Below, in pieces: positions 8,730-17,172 of a DNA stretch of 64,000 nucleotides. The notes below the pieces were generated by a model. That model searched no databases. It saw only the letters and a program-made list of their open reading frames with translations, and was not told where the DNA came from. Each line of letters starts with the position of its first letter. The first letter of the stretch is position 1. This stretch comes from a virus, in the IMG/VR virus record IMGVR_UViG_3300031885_000003, positions 18,854-82,853 of that record; one strand, given 5' to 3'. The position numbers were made by a program, and so were the translations under genes.

Positions 8730-10751
8730 TCAGAACACCCCCGTCGTTGCGTCAACCGGCACGAGGTTTCCCGCCTGCGCCTGTTGAGCGACCTGTTCGT
8801 CTGGAAGGATTTGGGTCTGCACCACCGGCATCGGAACGAGCATGTCGTCGATACCCCCTTGTATCCCCGCTTCACGCGCAAACCGACGCCCGAACTTCAT
8901 AGGGTCGATCTGCATGGCCGTCATGGGATTCCCCATCATGATCTGGAACCAGTTGAGCAAGGCGCTGATGTTGGCCCCACCCGGTATAGCCCCACTGCGC
9001 GGCATGATGTCGAGGTTGACGTCAAGCACGCCCCGGTTCAGAAGTACATACGGGTACTCCGGCATGTACATGCCGAACTCGCGCATGAGTTGTTCTTCGT
9101 TTCTGCCAACGACTTTGACGTAGTGTTCCAGCGACATGAAATCTTGGGTGTTCGAGGCCAACATGATCGCCAGATCCGTCATGCCCATCACGTCCATGAC
9201 GCGCACGTCTTTTTGCAGCCGGGATAGCGATGATTGTCTAGCGGTGTCGATCTCTGCTTTAGTTATCGCCTCAGACTTGGAGCGCGTCACGCCCTGGACG
9301 GCATCTGTCGCCCCCGTCACCCGTTGCATGTAGTCGGCAAAGAACCCCGCCGCAAGGATGTTGTTACCGGACGTGTTGTTGAACTTGAGTTGTTCAAGCC
9401 CCTCTTTTATGGCACCCGGCACACCCCAGTACTGCTCATCGAGAAGAATAACCCTGCCAGGTTCCGGGTCTTCAAGCGTTGAAAGCATCCACCGTGACGG
9501 ATCAGCCAAGATCATGTCGTTGCCGGTTTTCTTCTGGTCGCGGACGAACTGGTTGATCAGGAAGTCGAGAATCATCTGCATCCCGTAGATGGTCTCTTGA
9601 TCCGAGGTAGGCGTGATGCTGTACCCGTCATAGGTTGGCGCGGCCACGGAGATCGGGTACATCCCGTGGCGGAAATTCATCGGCTCGGCCTTGATGACCA
9701 ACTTGTCGCCGGCGACTTCAAAACACCACACTTCCGGGTATCTGGACGACCCGAGTTTCAACTCGTAAGGGATCAGGCGCACGAACATCGTGATCACGTC
9801 TACGGGATTGCTCTCGGTTGTTCCGGTAGTATTATCAAACCCACTCTTAGTGTCCCGGCCGGAACTGTATTCGCCCATCAACGCACTGCGCATCGTCCCC
9901 TCTTTTCGGAGGTATTCGCAGTTGAAGTACCCATACCCGCCAGAGCGTTCCATAGACAACAAGGCGTTCCTGTCTGTACTCCGGCCCCAACAAAGGAACT
10001 CCGCATCCTGAATTTCGCTGATGGACACCTTGGGATCGGGCCAGAATCTATAGGGGTCGATATTGAACAGCCGGTTGCCTTCTGTGACGATACGTTCAGA
10101 GACGACACGCCTCGGTGTCCCGTATGGAATTATCCCCAGGTACTTTGGCCGGGGAACGTCGATGATCTCCTGGCCCATTTTCCGCCGCCATTGCGGATGA
10201 ACAACGCCAAACCCATACTTCCGGGCATCGCGGAAAAATGTCATCAGGTTCAGGACAAACCTGTTGAGAACGGCCTGTCGCTGGATCTCGATCTCGCACA
10301 TCATCGCGCCGAACCTGTCTTCGGGTCCGGTGCCTATGTACCCGAAGATGGGGTCTTCCAGCGCCGCCGCGCAGTCATACGTGACCTGAGTTTCCAGACA
10401 CGCCTTGGACATCGGCATTACGATGTGGACGGGTTTCCGGGAATCTTTGTGTTGTTCCGCGTCTTCCTTCTCGTCAGTGGAGATATAAGCCGTCTGCGTC
10501 TCGTCGATTTTCCGCCAGGACGGGTGGCGCACCGACATCTTCGTGCCGGACTCACGCGCGAAATTCACCACCATGTTGGCAATCTTCCCGTGGAGCACGT
10601 CTTCCCCGTCGAGTGTCGGGTCGAAGTCGAGCAACACACCATCGCCGTTGACCGGGTAGATGCCCTGAGTCTTGTAATGGTCGTAGTGCTCCGGGTAGAG
10701 ATCGCTGTTGTCTTGTCCTTGTCCTCCACTCGGGGCAAAATTCAAAGCCAT
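8730..10751 (-). CDS. Portal protein of element A (673 aa)
   Basis: It follows the large terminase and precedes small assembly and scaffold genes, the conserved place of the portal ring through which DNA enters the head. Length matches large podovirus-type portals. Visible features are an N-terminal helical segment, a central mixed region with many Tyr/Arg residues (RRVVSERIVTEG), a helix around KSEAITKAEIDTARQSSLSR and a hydrophobic C-terminal part. It is unrelated in sequence to the element B portal. Confidence 0.75.
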   Translation of the reverse strand: MALNFAPSGGQGQDNSDLYPEHYDHYKTQGIYPVNGDGVLLDFDPTLDGEDVLHGKIANMVVNFARESGTKMSVRHPSWRKIDETQTAYISTDEKEDAEQHKDSRKPVHIVMPMSKACLETQVTYDCAAALEDPIFGYIGTGPEDRFGAMMCEIEIQRQAVLNRFVLNLMTFFRDARKYGFGVVHPQWRRKMGQEIIDVPRPKYLGIIPYGTPRRVVSERIVTEGNRLFNIDPYRFWPDPKVSISEIQDAEFLCWGRSTDRNALLSMERSGGYGYFNCEYLRKEGTMRSALMGEYSSGRDTKSGFDNTTGTTESNPVDVITMFVRLIPYELKLGSSRYPEVWCFEVAGDKLVIKAEPMNFRHGMYPISVAAPTYDGYSITPTSDQETIYGMQMILDFLINQFVRDQKKTGNDMILADPSRWMLSTLEDPEPGRVILLDEQYWGVPGAIKEGLEQLKFNNTSGNNILAAGFFADYMQRVTGATDAVQGVTRSKSEAITKAEIDTARQSSLSRLQKDVRVMDVMGMTDLAIMLASNTQDFMSLEHYVKVVGRNEEQLMREFGMYMPEYPYVLLNRGVLDVNLDIMPRSGAIPGGANISALLNWFQIMMGNPMTAMQIDPMKFGRRFAREAGIQGGIDDMLVPMPVVQTQILPDEQVAQQAQAGNLVPVDATTGVF

Positions 10752-10763
10752 GCGCGTCTCTCC

Positions 10764-12383
10764 CTAATTGGCCCACGCGGGTCTGGTCGACTCGCGGCGA
10801 CGGATCGTTACGGGGCTGGGCCTCCGCCTCAGTTCTTCCAGGGACTTCCGGTTGGCTTCTTTCCGTTCGACTTGGTTGGCGTACTGGTGGCTGGAGAAGA
10901 ACCGCTCCCGCTCGGCCATGACTTGCGGGATGTAACCTTCCACGTCGATGAGGTCTTTCGCTCCCGTGACGCTCCCGCCCACTCCCGGCCGGAAATTCAG
11001 GAGTCGCATTTCAAGATGTGTGTGGTTTGCCCTGTTATGGAAAATCATCCCCTTGCGGTAAAGCGGTACGGTCGAACAGATACGGTCGTCTTTGCCACTG
11101 AGCGCCGTGTTGAGTTGGGCTTTGCGCGGGACAAGGCGGATGATGGGTTTCCCCCATCCCTCCATCGCCATCCGGTTTTCGAGCGGGAACGTCAGATGTT
11201 CTTTAAGGCCGTTGTCCTCGACGGCGACCGCGCAAGCATTCAAGGCCCGGCCCATGTCGATGATGGCTTGATGCAACTCGTCTGGATGGAGTTTGTCTTC
11301 GATCCAGTCACGGACGAAGATGGCGCCCGTTTGCCAGTTGATCCCCACACCCATGATGGCGCTGTTACAAGACTTGAGGTTCGTGGTGTTCGCCGGGTCT
11401 ACGAGAATGATGGTGTCAAGGTGCATCGCCCGGAATTCGGTGGTCGTCTCGTCGTATGCGTGGAAGTATTCTTCCTTGAACGGCGCCGACTCGGCATCGC
11501 CGTCTTGGTTCATATACTCCCGGTAGAAGATGTCCATCATGCCCATCTCTTGATGTTGGTGAATGAGATCATCGAGAGTGGGTTGATCCATGTACTCAGG
11601 GCAGAGCGTCTTGAAATCCTTGTCACAGACGGAGAGGTCCACTTTGACCCAACTGTCGGACTTCATCAGAGTGGCAAGCAGGCAGTCGGGATGGTGGCGG
11701 GTGCCCCAATAAACGATCTGATGGTTGTGGTCATACCGCGAGATGGACGGCATGACGTTCTGAAACCAGTCCTCTTTCGCCGCCTGGCGCAACGCGGGAT
11801 TCTTGAGGAACCGGGGGTCGTCGTAGTCATCACCCAATATCAGGTCGGGCCGCGCTTCTTCCACCACGCTTCCAACGATGAGTTGGTTTGCGCCAAGGGG
11901 AAGAACTTTCGTGCCGTGATAGTCTTTGCGGGCGAGTGGATCGTTCTCGGGCATCTTGACCGTCCATGTTTCTTTGCTGAACTGGAGGTCGATACCCGTG
12001 TCGTCTTTCTCTGGGATGATCGTGCCGTAGTTGTCCCGGATGAAGTCGGAACGAAGCATTGCGTTCTTCAGGCCCTCGGTTTTTTCGATGGCCTTTTCGC
12101 CGGAGGCCGTCATGTAGGCGAGATACTTTATTTTTCGATGGACGATCTTCTTGCCCGCGTATGAGAGAACCAAACTCGTCTTACCAAGGCCGCGCGGGCC
12201 GTTGAACACCACCTGTTTGTTGAGGGGAAGACCAAAGGCGTCTTCCGCGTCGATGGCATCGCAGATCCGGCGATGAAATACGTTCATAGGCGTAAAGAAG
12301 ATGTGGCGGAACGCGGCCCGGGAAAACGCCCCGGTGTCTTTGCGCACCTGGGCAAGCGTCTCATTGGAGGCTTGAGTGTTCAT
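10764..12383 (-). CDS. terL: Large terminase subunit of element A (539 aa)
   Basis: This is the ATP-driven DNA packaging motor and nuclease. The Walker A motif is GPRGLGKTS at about residues 62-70, a Walker-B-like LILGDDYDD lies near residue 180, and the C-terminal RNase-H-like nuclease begins at ILVDPAN near residue 317 with later acidic positions. Its start overlaps the stop of the upstream gene by four bases. A nuclease of this kind cuts concatemers at the portal. Confidence 0.9.
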   Translation of the reverse strand: MNTQASNETLAQVRKDTGAFSRAAFRHIFFTPMNVFHRRICDAIDAEDAFGLPLNKQVVFNGPRGLGKTSLVLSYAGKKIVHRKIKYLAYMTASGEKAIEKTEGLKNAMLRSDFIRDNYGTIIPEKDDTGIDLQFSKETWTVKMPENDPLARKDYHGTKVLPLGANQLIVGSVVEEARPDLILGDDYDDPRFLKNPALRQAAKEDWFQNVMPSISRYDHNHQIVYWGTRHHPDCLLATLMKSDSWVKVDLSVCDKDFKTLCPEYMDQPTLDDLIHQHQEMGMMDIFYREYMNQDGDAESAPFKEEYFHAYDETTTEFRAMHLDTIILVDPANTTNLKSCNSAIMGVGINWQTGAIFVRDWIEDKLHPDELHQAIIDMGRALNACAVAVEDNGLKEHLTFPLENRMAMEGWGKPIIRLVPRKAQLNTALSGKDDRICSTVPLYRKGMIFHNRANHTHLEMRLLNFRPGVGGSVTGAKDLIDVEGYIPQVMAERERFFSSHQYANQVERKEANRKSLEELRRRPSPVTIRRRESTRPAWAN

Positions 12384-13321
12384 GCCACGTAGGTCGCCTC
12401 CAACTCGACTTCAACAGAATCGTCGGCGGACGGCATAACTTCGCGGATGGAGACGTTATCGATCTTCCCGGTAAATGAATGTGATGGGCTATGGAACTGG
12501 AGCGTTGGGGCTCCAGCAGCGGCAGCAAGGAACGTTTGAGTAGAAGATCCATTCGCAGATAGGGTTTCGCCGGTGAACGTCGTGATTCCGTAAATTTCTG
12601 CCCGAATATCGCCCGCGGAGTAACTTGAGACCGTGTACGTCAGTTGGTACGTCATTCCAGCCACGACGTTGCCAACTGTTTGAGACAAGACTTCCGTGGT
12701 TATTGCGTTCGCGTAAGCCTTCCCGGCCCCATCCCATGACCAGTTTGGTGCACCGAATACCCAATCGTCTCCGTCGTGAAAGTCGCCGTTGTCCAGGCGT
12801 TCCCCATTTAGGAGACCGAGAAGGAGCAGGGTGTTGGCGGTTGCCACACTGTCCACGTACTGAATGGTGAGGCTTCGCACGACGCCAGCAGATGTCGTCC
12901 ATCGGATTGTTACTTTGTCGCCAGCGTTTGCGCCACCAGAGATGCACTTAAGAAACGGTTCTCCGCCATTTGCCACAATCTTCGACTGGGTGGCCGAATG
13001 GTCAGAGATGGTTGCGGTGAGGTATGCAGCCGGTTTTCCCGCAGCGATGAGATACTTGTATCGGAACAGTGCCAGTGATGCCGCAGAACCGATGTCCCCA
13101 AGGATGTTCCCCCACTTCGAGTTCATCACCGTTTGCATGGCGGCGTTGGCGTCGTCGTCGATCGGGAAGATGTCGTACCCGGGAGTAGCCGCGGTCGCCC
13201 GCCGTTCCATTTTGCGAACATCGCTCACAGCCAACTGCATTTGGAGCAAGTGGCTCTGGGTAGATTTCAGGATGTCGCGCCACTCATCCGGCGTGTATGG
13301 GCAGTCGACATAACCGGCCAT
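12380..13321 (-). CDS. Protein with carbohydrate-binding-like domain (313 aa)
   Basis: The N-terminal 60 residues are helical (PDEWRDILKSTQSHLLQMQ). The C-terminal half has the layout of a CBM-type jelly roll: NGDF, several Trp residues, a VVAGMTYQLTYTVSS strand and a closing KIDNVSIREV strand, the same strand pattern as the shared module in the two fibre proteins. It sits between lysis-like genes and the large terminase, an odd place for a binding protein. It may be a virion decoration or tail-attached protein. Confidence 0.6.
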   Translation of the reverse strand: MAGYVDCPYTPDEWRDILKSTQSHLLQMQLAVSDVRKMERRATAATPGYDIFPIDDDANAAMQTVMNSKWGNILGDIGSAASLALFRYKYLIAAGKPAAYLTATISDHSATQSKIVANGGEPFLKCISGGANAGDKVTIRWTTSAGVVRSLTIQYVDSVATANTLLLLGLLNGERLDNGDFHDGDDWVFGAPNWSWDGAGKAYANAITTEVLSQTVGNVVAGMTYQLTYTVSSYSAGDIRAEIYGITTFTGETLSANGSSTQTFLAAAAGAPTLQFHSPSHSFTGKIDNVSIREVMPSADDSVEVELEATYVA

Positions 13322-13328
13322 CGTTCAG

Positions 13329-13697
13329 TTATCCTTTAGGGGTCACGAAATACGGACCTACCTGGGGAACGACCGCGGGGGTTATCGCTTCGGGTTCCCT
13401 GTCTGCGGACACCGGTTGGCCGAGGATGGGCGCCAACAGGCGCACCAGTTCGGTTAGAAACTCGATACCTTTCAGGGCATCCGTCGAATCCGCGTTGTCG
13501 GCCATCGAACCGATTTCGAGATCCCACTTGTCGCCTTCGCCTTTGTAAGCGGCTTGAATTGCCGATGCGTCCGTCTTCGCGAAGAATGTGTTTTGCCGAC
13601 CCTGGGTGAGCGCCCCGAGTTCGTCGACGTGCTTCCAGCGGGTAGTCGTGCAGCCAGCCAGGACGGTCAGGATCAGAATGGCGAGGATGAGTTTCAT
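13329..13697 (-). CDS. Lipoprotein, possible outer spanin (122 aa)
   Basis: The signal peptide ends in a lipobox (LTVLAGC), so the mature protein is lipid-anchored through Cys. The mature part is charged, then helical (LTELVRLLAPILGQP). It overlaps the membrane protein upstream by four bases and follows a holin-like gene, which suggests a part in lysis, for example as an outer-membrane spanin. It is longer and less Pro-rich than typical Rz1 proteins, so this is tentative. Confidence 0.6.
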   Translation of the reverse strand: MKLILAILILTVLAGCTTTRWKHVDELGALTQGRQNTFFAKTDASAIQAAYKGEGDKWDLEIGSMADNADSTDALKGIEFLTELVRLLAPILGQPVSADREPEAITPAVVPQVGPYFVTPKG

Positions 13698-14245
13698 CGG
13701 ACTGAACCGTCAGGTCTCAGGGTCAGGAATGGCCCCGGGGCGGTTATATCGCCTCCGAGAAAATCTGAACCGTCGATTACGGCCGCTGATTGGTTTGTCC
13801 GGAACACTTCGAGCAGCACGCGGGCTTGCTCGAGCAACGCCAGCAATTGGTCCGTCTTGCTTGGGCTGTCCGGTTTTGCGAGGGCATCTTGAATCTGAGG
13901 AATCAACTCGAGTGCCGCGGGCGTGTTCGCTATCACGAGTTGGGTTATAGCGACAATCGCGTCAACGTCCACCCGTGTGGTCAAGCTCTGCGTGCCGGTG
14001 TCGTCAATCGCCCGGATCGTGATGCAGCCGGGCATCAGTAACGCCGGGATCAGCAAGATCGGCAACAGACATTTCGCGGGTGCATCTTTGGCCGTCACAA
14101 GACCAACGCCTGCAAGACCGGTCAGGACGGCGGCGATGACCGCCTGGAGGTCTACGGTTTCGCCGCGAAGCAACTGGACACCGACTCCGCACAGTGTCCC
14201 GACAATCAACAGAATTCCGATGATGGTGGTCTTGGGGTTCTTCAT
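13694..14245 (-). CDS. Membrane protein with second, lipobox-like segment (183 aa)
   Basis: The start at 14245 is chosen for MKNPKTTIIGIL, the usual opening of small phage holin-like membrane proteins. Two membrane segments lie within the first 55 residues. A further hydrophobic stretch (LLPILLIPALLMPGC) looks like an internal lipobox, followed by a soluble helical domain. It reads like a holin-type protein fused to a lipoprotein precursor. Context: lysis-like cluster between small and large terminase. Confidence 0.6.
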   Translation of the reverse strand: MKNPKTTIIGILLIVGTLCGVGVQLLRGETVDLQAVIAAVLTGLAGVGLVTAKDAPAKCLLPILLIPALLMPGCITIRAIDDTGTQSLTTRVDVDAIVAITQLVIANTPAALELIPQIQDALAKPDSPSKTDQLLALLEQARVLLEVFRTNQSAAVIDGSDFLGGDITAPGPFLTLRPDGSVR

Positions 14246-14249
14246 GGTT

Positions 14250-14465
14250 TTAGGTCTCCATTTCGCGTGCGCAATGCGCATTGAGTTTGGTTTCTATCCG
14301 CTGCAAGGACTGGGCAATCGAACCCGTCCGTTCTTCAAACATCTCTTTCGAGACGTAGTTGGAACTACTGCCATTTCCTTTGTTTGGTCCGAACTTCACT
14401 ATTGCGGCGATGACCACACCGCAACCCGCAACTGCGGCTGCCGCGATTCCAGGGTCAAGACTCAT
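14250..14465 (-). CDS. Small holin-like membrane protein (71 aa)
   Basis: One membrane segment (IAAAAVAGCGVVIAAIV) is followed by a short charged linker and a coiled-coil-like helix ending KLNAHCAREMET. This is the layout of XhlA-type or similar holin-associated proteins. The start at 14465 follows an AGAGA-type ribosome site; a longer frame upstream would run through a strong hairpin. It stops four bases before the next start. Confidence 0.6.
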   Translation of the reverse strand: MSLDPGIAAAAVAGCGVVIAAIVKFGPNKGNGSSSNYVSKEMFEERTGSIAQSLQRIETKLNAHCAREMET

Positions 14466-14494
14466 GGATCTCTCCGTTTTGAAAAAGAGGGCGG

Positions 14495-14529
14495 CTGGCA
14501 GGGCAAAGGAGGACGGAAGACCCTGCCAG
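14495..14529. other. Hairpin in leader of holin-like gene
   Basis: A perfect 9-bp inverted repeat (CTGGCAGGG and CCCTGCCAG) encloses 17 bases in the gap between small terminase and the holin-like gene. On the plus strand the loop side contains GGGCAAAGGAGGACGGA, nearly the same as the ribosome-site leaders of the 16.4-17.5 kb cassette, although no gene follows here on that strand. Confidence 0.5.
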
Positions 14530-14581
14530 CACGCTTGGGTCACACAAACACCTGGCGAAGGTGTGGGTGAGAAATGGTAAG

Positions 14582-15085
14582 TTACGCATCAGCGGGTTTC
14601 TCCGCACTGTGCGTGACGTCGATGATCTCCCGGCCTTCCAGCGCCGCCTTGCGGACAATCTCTTCGATCTCCGCTAACTTCGCCGCATCCACGTAGACTT
14701 TCGTGGCCTGAGTCTCTTGCCGGGATGTCTTTGGGTGTCCCCCCCGGTCGAGCACGTCCGCGTAAACCTTGGCGACGATTTTCTCGCTCTTGGATCCCAG
14801 CAGGTCTTCCGCCTTGTCGATGGCACGGTGCGCCAACCCCTCTATCCGCGCCTGACGTATTCGCCGCTGTTCTTCCCGCGCCGTCTCCAGCTTCTCCACA
14901 TGGGCCATTACCCGCGGGTCGCGCTTTAAGTTGGACACGTAAGACTCGCTGATTCCGGCTTCAAGCGCGATCTCTTGGTTCGTGAGTCCGTTGACGATGC
15001 CAAAGGCGACGGCTTTGTGATGGTCGGAAAGCTTCTGCAACTCCCCCGGCACCCTCACCGCTTCAAGAAGATCCGCGTCTTGCAT
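14582..15085 (-). CDS. terS: Small terminase subunit of element A (167 aa)
   Basis: An N-terminal helix-turn-helix (GLTNQEIALEAGISESYVSN, about residues 33-52) is followed by long charged helices, the layout of small terminases that recognise packaging sites. It is the first gene of the leftward late operon, with a good promoter just upstream. A general HTH regulator is the alternative, but gene order favours terminase. Confidence 0.65.
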   Translation of the reverse strand: MQDADLLEAVRVPGELQKLSDHHKAVAFGIVNGLTNQEIALEAGISESYVSNLKRDPRVMAHVEKLETAREEQRRIRQARIEGLAHRAIDKAEDLLGSKSEKIVAKVYADVLDRGGHPKTSRQETQATKVYVDAAKLAEIEEIVRKAALEGREIIDVTHSAEKPADA

Positions 15086-15128
15086 GTGTAAAAATCCCCA
15101 CTTTGGGTCATGTCACCCACTACTGCGT

Positions 15129-15158
15129 ATTATCCCCCAATACTCACAGTTCTGTCAA
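15129..15158 (-). promoter_or_regulatory. Promoter for leftward late operon of element A
   Basis: On the minus strand TTGACA and GATAAT are separated by 18 bases, about 50 bases upstream of the small terminase start. Confidence 0.6.
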
Positions 15159-15230
15159 TACAAAATGTGGGGGTGTGCTAAGTGGTTGACGCTACAGGTA
15201 GTTAGATGGGGTTTACAACAAGGATTTCAG

Positions 15231-15256
15231 GGTTCCACATGGAACCATTATGGAAC
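15231..15256. promoter_or_regulatory. Operator-like inverted repeat upstream of late promoter
   Basis: GGTTCCA and TGGAACC form a perfect palindrome with a two-base centre, and a third half-site TGGAAC follows five bases later. The site lies about 75 bases upstream of the -35 box of the leftward promoter, consistent with a regulator-binding site. The regulator is unknown. Confidence 0.4.
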
Positions 15257-15330
15257 GAAACTGACGATTTTTGTCCTGCGGGCGGGGAAACAGAAACGCC
15301 CCAAGTCCGTAGACTCAGGGCGTCAATCCT

Positions 15331-15388
15331 TGGTGCGTTGCGGCGAGTCGAACGTCGCGCAGTCTATAAGTCTGCCTCCCAAAAACGC
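15331..15388 (-). other. tRNA-like sequence lacking a D arm
   Basis: On the minus strand a 7-bp-like acceptor (GCGTTTT against GCAACGC, two weak pairs), an anticodon-like arm (GCAGA, seven-base loop CTTATAG, ACTGC) and a T-arm-like hairpin with GTTCGAC end in ACCA. The D arm is absent and the T arm is irregular. It is either a decayed tRNA, a tRNA 3' half left by an integration event, or chance. Confidence 0.3.
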
Positions 15389-15400
15389 AAGAGCCGCGCC

Positions 15401-15646
15401 TTATTGGGCTACCTCCGCCTCAAGTGCGCGCTTCTTCGCCGCCACCGGCCACGGGCCACGTACCCAGTTTGTGATCTTCCCCCGACGGCATTTCATCAGA
15501 TGTTTCTTCCACGCCCTAAATTCTTCTAACCCTTGCCGGCGAAACGAGTCCAACCGCTCCATATCCACATGGGTCAGCGGGTAAAATCTAAACTGCTGAC
15601 CAAACACGTCCATCACAAGGTCAAATTCCTTAACGTAACCAACCAT
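15401..15646 (-). CDS. Hypothetical small protein (81 aa)
   Basis: The Met at 15646 gives an evenly charged soluble protein with an aromatic N-terminal half (FGQQFRFYPLTHVD) and a basic C-terminal half. The frame continues upstream, but that part is the Pro/Gly translation of a C-rich tract and is not credible. No clear ribosome site is visible, so this is a moderate call. It is not in the terminase operon, which starts 300 bases further left. Confidence 0.45.
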   Translation of the reverse strand: MVGYVKEFDLVMDVFGQQFRFYPLTHVDMERLDSFRRQGLEEFRAWKKHLMKCRRGKITNWVRGPWPVAAKKRALEAEVAQ

Positions 15647-15986
15647 GACACTATAGTACACCACCGACCGCCCAAAGGCAAGCCAAAAATTTGAGAAAAA
15701 TTCCGGATACAGGGGATGGTACACGGGGATGGGGGCCGGTCCCCCCCTCCCCCCACCCCCCACCCCACCCCCACCCCGGCCACAGGCTCAGGCGCAGCGT
15801 CCAGCCTGCCACCCAGCCGACGTCCACCAGCAGGCGCGGCGCCAACGACAGGGCAGAGTGGGCTTAAGCCCATGAGCGCCAACAGGTTAGAGCGTTCGAC
15901 AGGACCGCCCACTTAACACTAGGTTAAGCGCTCGACCTATGCTATCGTGCTGCCACCATTGCACTTGCGTGCATCGAGCACAGGCA

Positions 15987-16025
15987 GTGACTACCCTAAA
16001 CTGACTACCTGATGGGCTGACTACC
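15987..16025. repeat. Three TGACTACC iteron-like repeats
   Basis: Copies at 15988, 16002 and 16018 are spaced 14 and 16 bases apart. They match, in inverse orientation, the core of the GTAGTCAC sites near the integrase. They may bind the same protein, or be iterons of an origin. Confidence 0.45.
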
Positions 16026-16413
16026 TGCTCGACTCGGACTCACACAATGGCTCAGGATGGGTGAGCGGCTGCCGGCTGAGGGTGCAGGCCCACCCGAAAC
16101 CATTCCATCTTGGACCACATGCGTATCGACCGGAATCCTGCGAGCAAGCACCAGCCACCTATTTTTACCCTTGTTTTGCCTATTTTGTGGTGTTCCACTC
16201 TGGACCGTTTTCCCTAATAGTCTCTCCTCTTAACGCTTAAGACCTACGCATTCAGGTAATAGCAAAGGAGGTAATAGCAAAAAGAGCATAAATCGTGCCA
16301 TATCGCGGGTGTTGGAAGGTAGATAGGTGGTGGCTGAGTTCAGGCATAACGCAGTAACGGTATAGTATCATGGTATCGTGAGATAAGCCGATAAACACTG
16401 GGGATAATAGTGC

Positions 16414-16443
16414 TTGACAAGGGGCTTAAGGGCATGAGACAAT
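16414..16443 (+). promoter_or_regulatory. Promoter of the tiny-gene cassette
   Basis: TTGACA and GACAAT are 18 bases apart, about 28 bases upstream of the first hairpin-plus-ribosome-site leader. The second cassette copy at 63.8 kb also starts with a strong promoter. Confidence 0.55.
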
Positions 16444-16470
16444 AGGTGTATCAAGTTGAGGTAAGGCAAC

Positions 16471-16489
16471 GCCCGCGAGGGCAAGGAGG
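16471..16489 (+). promoter_or_regulatory. GNRA hairpin fused to ribosome site (copy 1)
   Basis: GCCC and GGGC pair around the tetraloop GCGA, and AAGGAGG follows directly, six bases before the ATG at 16495. Confidence 0.6.
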
Positions 16490-16494
16490 ACGGA

Positions 16495-16872
16495 ATGAAA
16501 ATCACGCGAATTACAAACAGTCGGTTTGTGGTGCTGTCCGGCAACAAAACATATCAAGTGAACCACTATAAATCGGTCGGTCAAATGCGGTGGACGTGCA
16601 CCTGTCCCGCGCGGGGCGAGTGCAAACATTTGCGCACGGTGCGCGGTTGCGGGGGTCTTGGGGTAGGCGATAGCATCGAACTCGATGCCGTTCGCGGCAC
16701 GTCGTTTCTCGAACATGCCACGCCCCGCCCGGCGCGTGCAGTAAACGAGGACCCGGATTGCGAGGATCAGAATGAGGACTACGAGGACCAGCACATGATC
16801 GACGATGTTGGGCCGGAAATTGAGGCTGCTCGGCGCGGTCGTGGGGCATATCGCAAATTTTTAGGGTACTGA
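16495..16872 (+). CDS. SWIM-type zinc finger protein (125 aa)
   Basis: Residues about 33-48 read WTCTCPARGECKHLRTV, a CxC...CxH pattern of the SWIM zinc-binding domain, which binds DNA or proteins. A long acidic stretch (EDPDCEDQNEDYEDQ) and a basic C-terminus follow. It is the first gene of a rightward cassette with structured leaders, well away from the virion operon. Role unknown; SWIM proteins in small mobile-element genes are often regulatory. Confidence 0.7.
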   Translation: MKITRITNSRFVVLSGNKTYQVNHYKSVGQMRWTCTCPARGECKHLRTVRGCGGLGVGDSIELDAVRGTSFLEHATPRPARAVNEDPDCEDQNEDYEDQHMIDDVGPEIEAARRGRGAYRKFLGY

Positions 16873-16878
16873 ACAACC

Positions 16879-16896
16879 GCCCGAGAGGGCAGGAGG
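16879..16896 (+). promoter_or_regulatory. GNRA hairpin fused to ribosome site (copy 2)
   Basis: The GCCC/GGGC stem carries the loop GAGA and is followed at once by AGGAGG; the start codon is at 16903. The loop differs from copy 1 but keeps the GNRA form. Confidence 0.6.
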
Positions 16897-16902
16897 ACGG
16901 AA

Positions 16903-17172
16903 ATGATTACAAAACAGCAGGAAAAATTTCAGTGCGCAGTCCGGGAACGGCGCGCGAAACACCATCTGACGATCCACCTACAGCGCGATGCGCAGGCGAC
17001 GACAGCCTGTGGGCTGATCGATGCGAAAAACGTGATCAATGTTGATCTTCTGACCGGGCAGTTTACCCGTCCCGGCGTGCCCCTGAACGCACCGAATGAA
17101 TTCCTGTGTGTGCGCTGCCGAACGGCGCTCGGGGCTCTCTACCGGGCGAACTTAGCACGAATAGGCGAATAG
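16903..17172 (+). CDS. Hypothetical cassette protein with Cys pair (89 aa)
   Basis: The sequence has a basic N-terminal half (VRERRAKHHLTIHLQRD) and single Cys/His positions ending in a FLCVRCRTAL pair that could be half of a metal site. It follows a hairpin leader like its neighbours. I do not recognise it. Confidence 0.6.
   Translation: MITKQQEKFQCAVRERRAKHHLTIHLQRDAQATTACGLIDAKNVINVDLLTGQFTRPGVPLNAPNEFLCVRCRTALGALYRANLARIGE

Larger units (their letters stand above)
15647..16494. other. Non-coding stretch of about 850 bases
   Basis: I see no credible gene here. It holds a C-rich low-complexity tract (15741-15777), three TGACTACC repeats (15988-16025), two GGTAATAGCAAA direct repeats (16255-16281) and a promoter for the rightward cassette. 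The first repeat copy, GTGACTAC at 15987-15994, is the exact complement of the GTAGTCAC sites that flank the att region. Replication or packaging signals are possible but not shown. Confidence 0.5.

Noticed and set aside
9597-12164. Plus-strand open frame of 855 codons over portal and terminase genes
   Set aside because: It is antisense to two well-supported genes with motifs, has no ribosome site or recognisable domain and is His/Arg/Val-rich in the way of shadows of GC-rich genes.
15741-15777. C-rich tract as part of a Pro/Gly-rich protein
   Set aside because: Low-complexity DNA that gives open frames on both strands; no start site and no sensible protein.
15987-16281. CRISPR-like repeat array
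   Set aside because: Repeats are only 8-12 bases and spacers 6-8 bases; no cas genes occur in the window.
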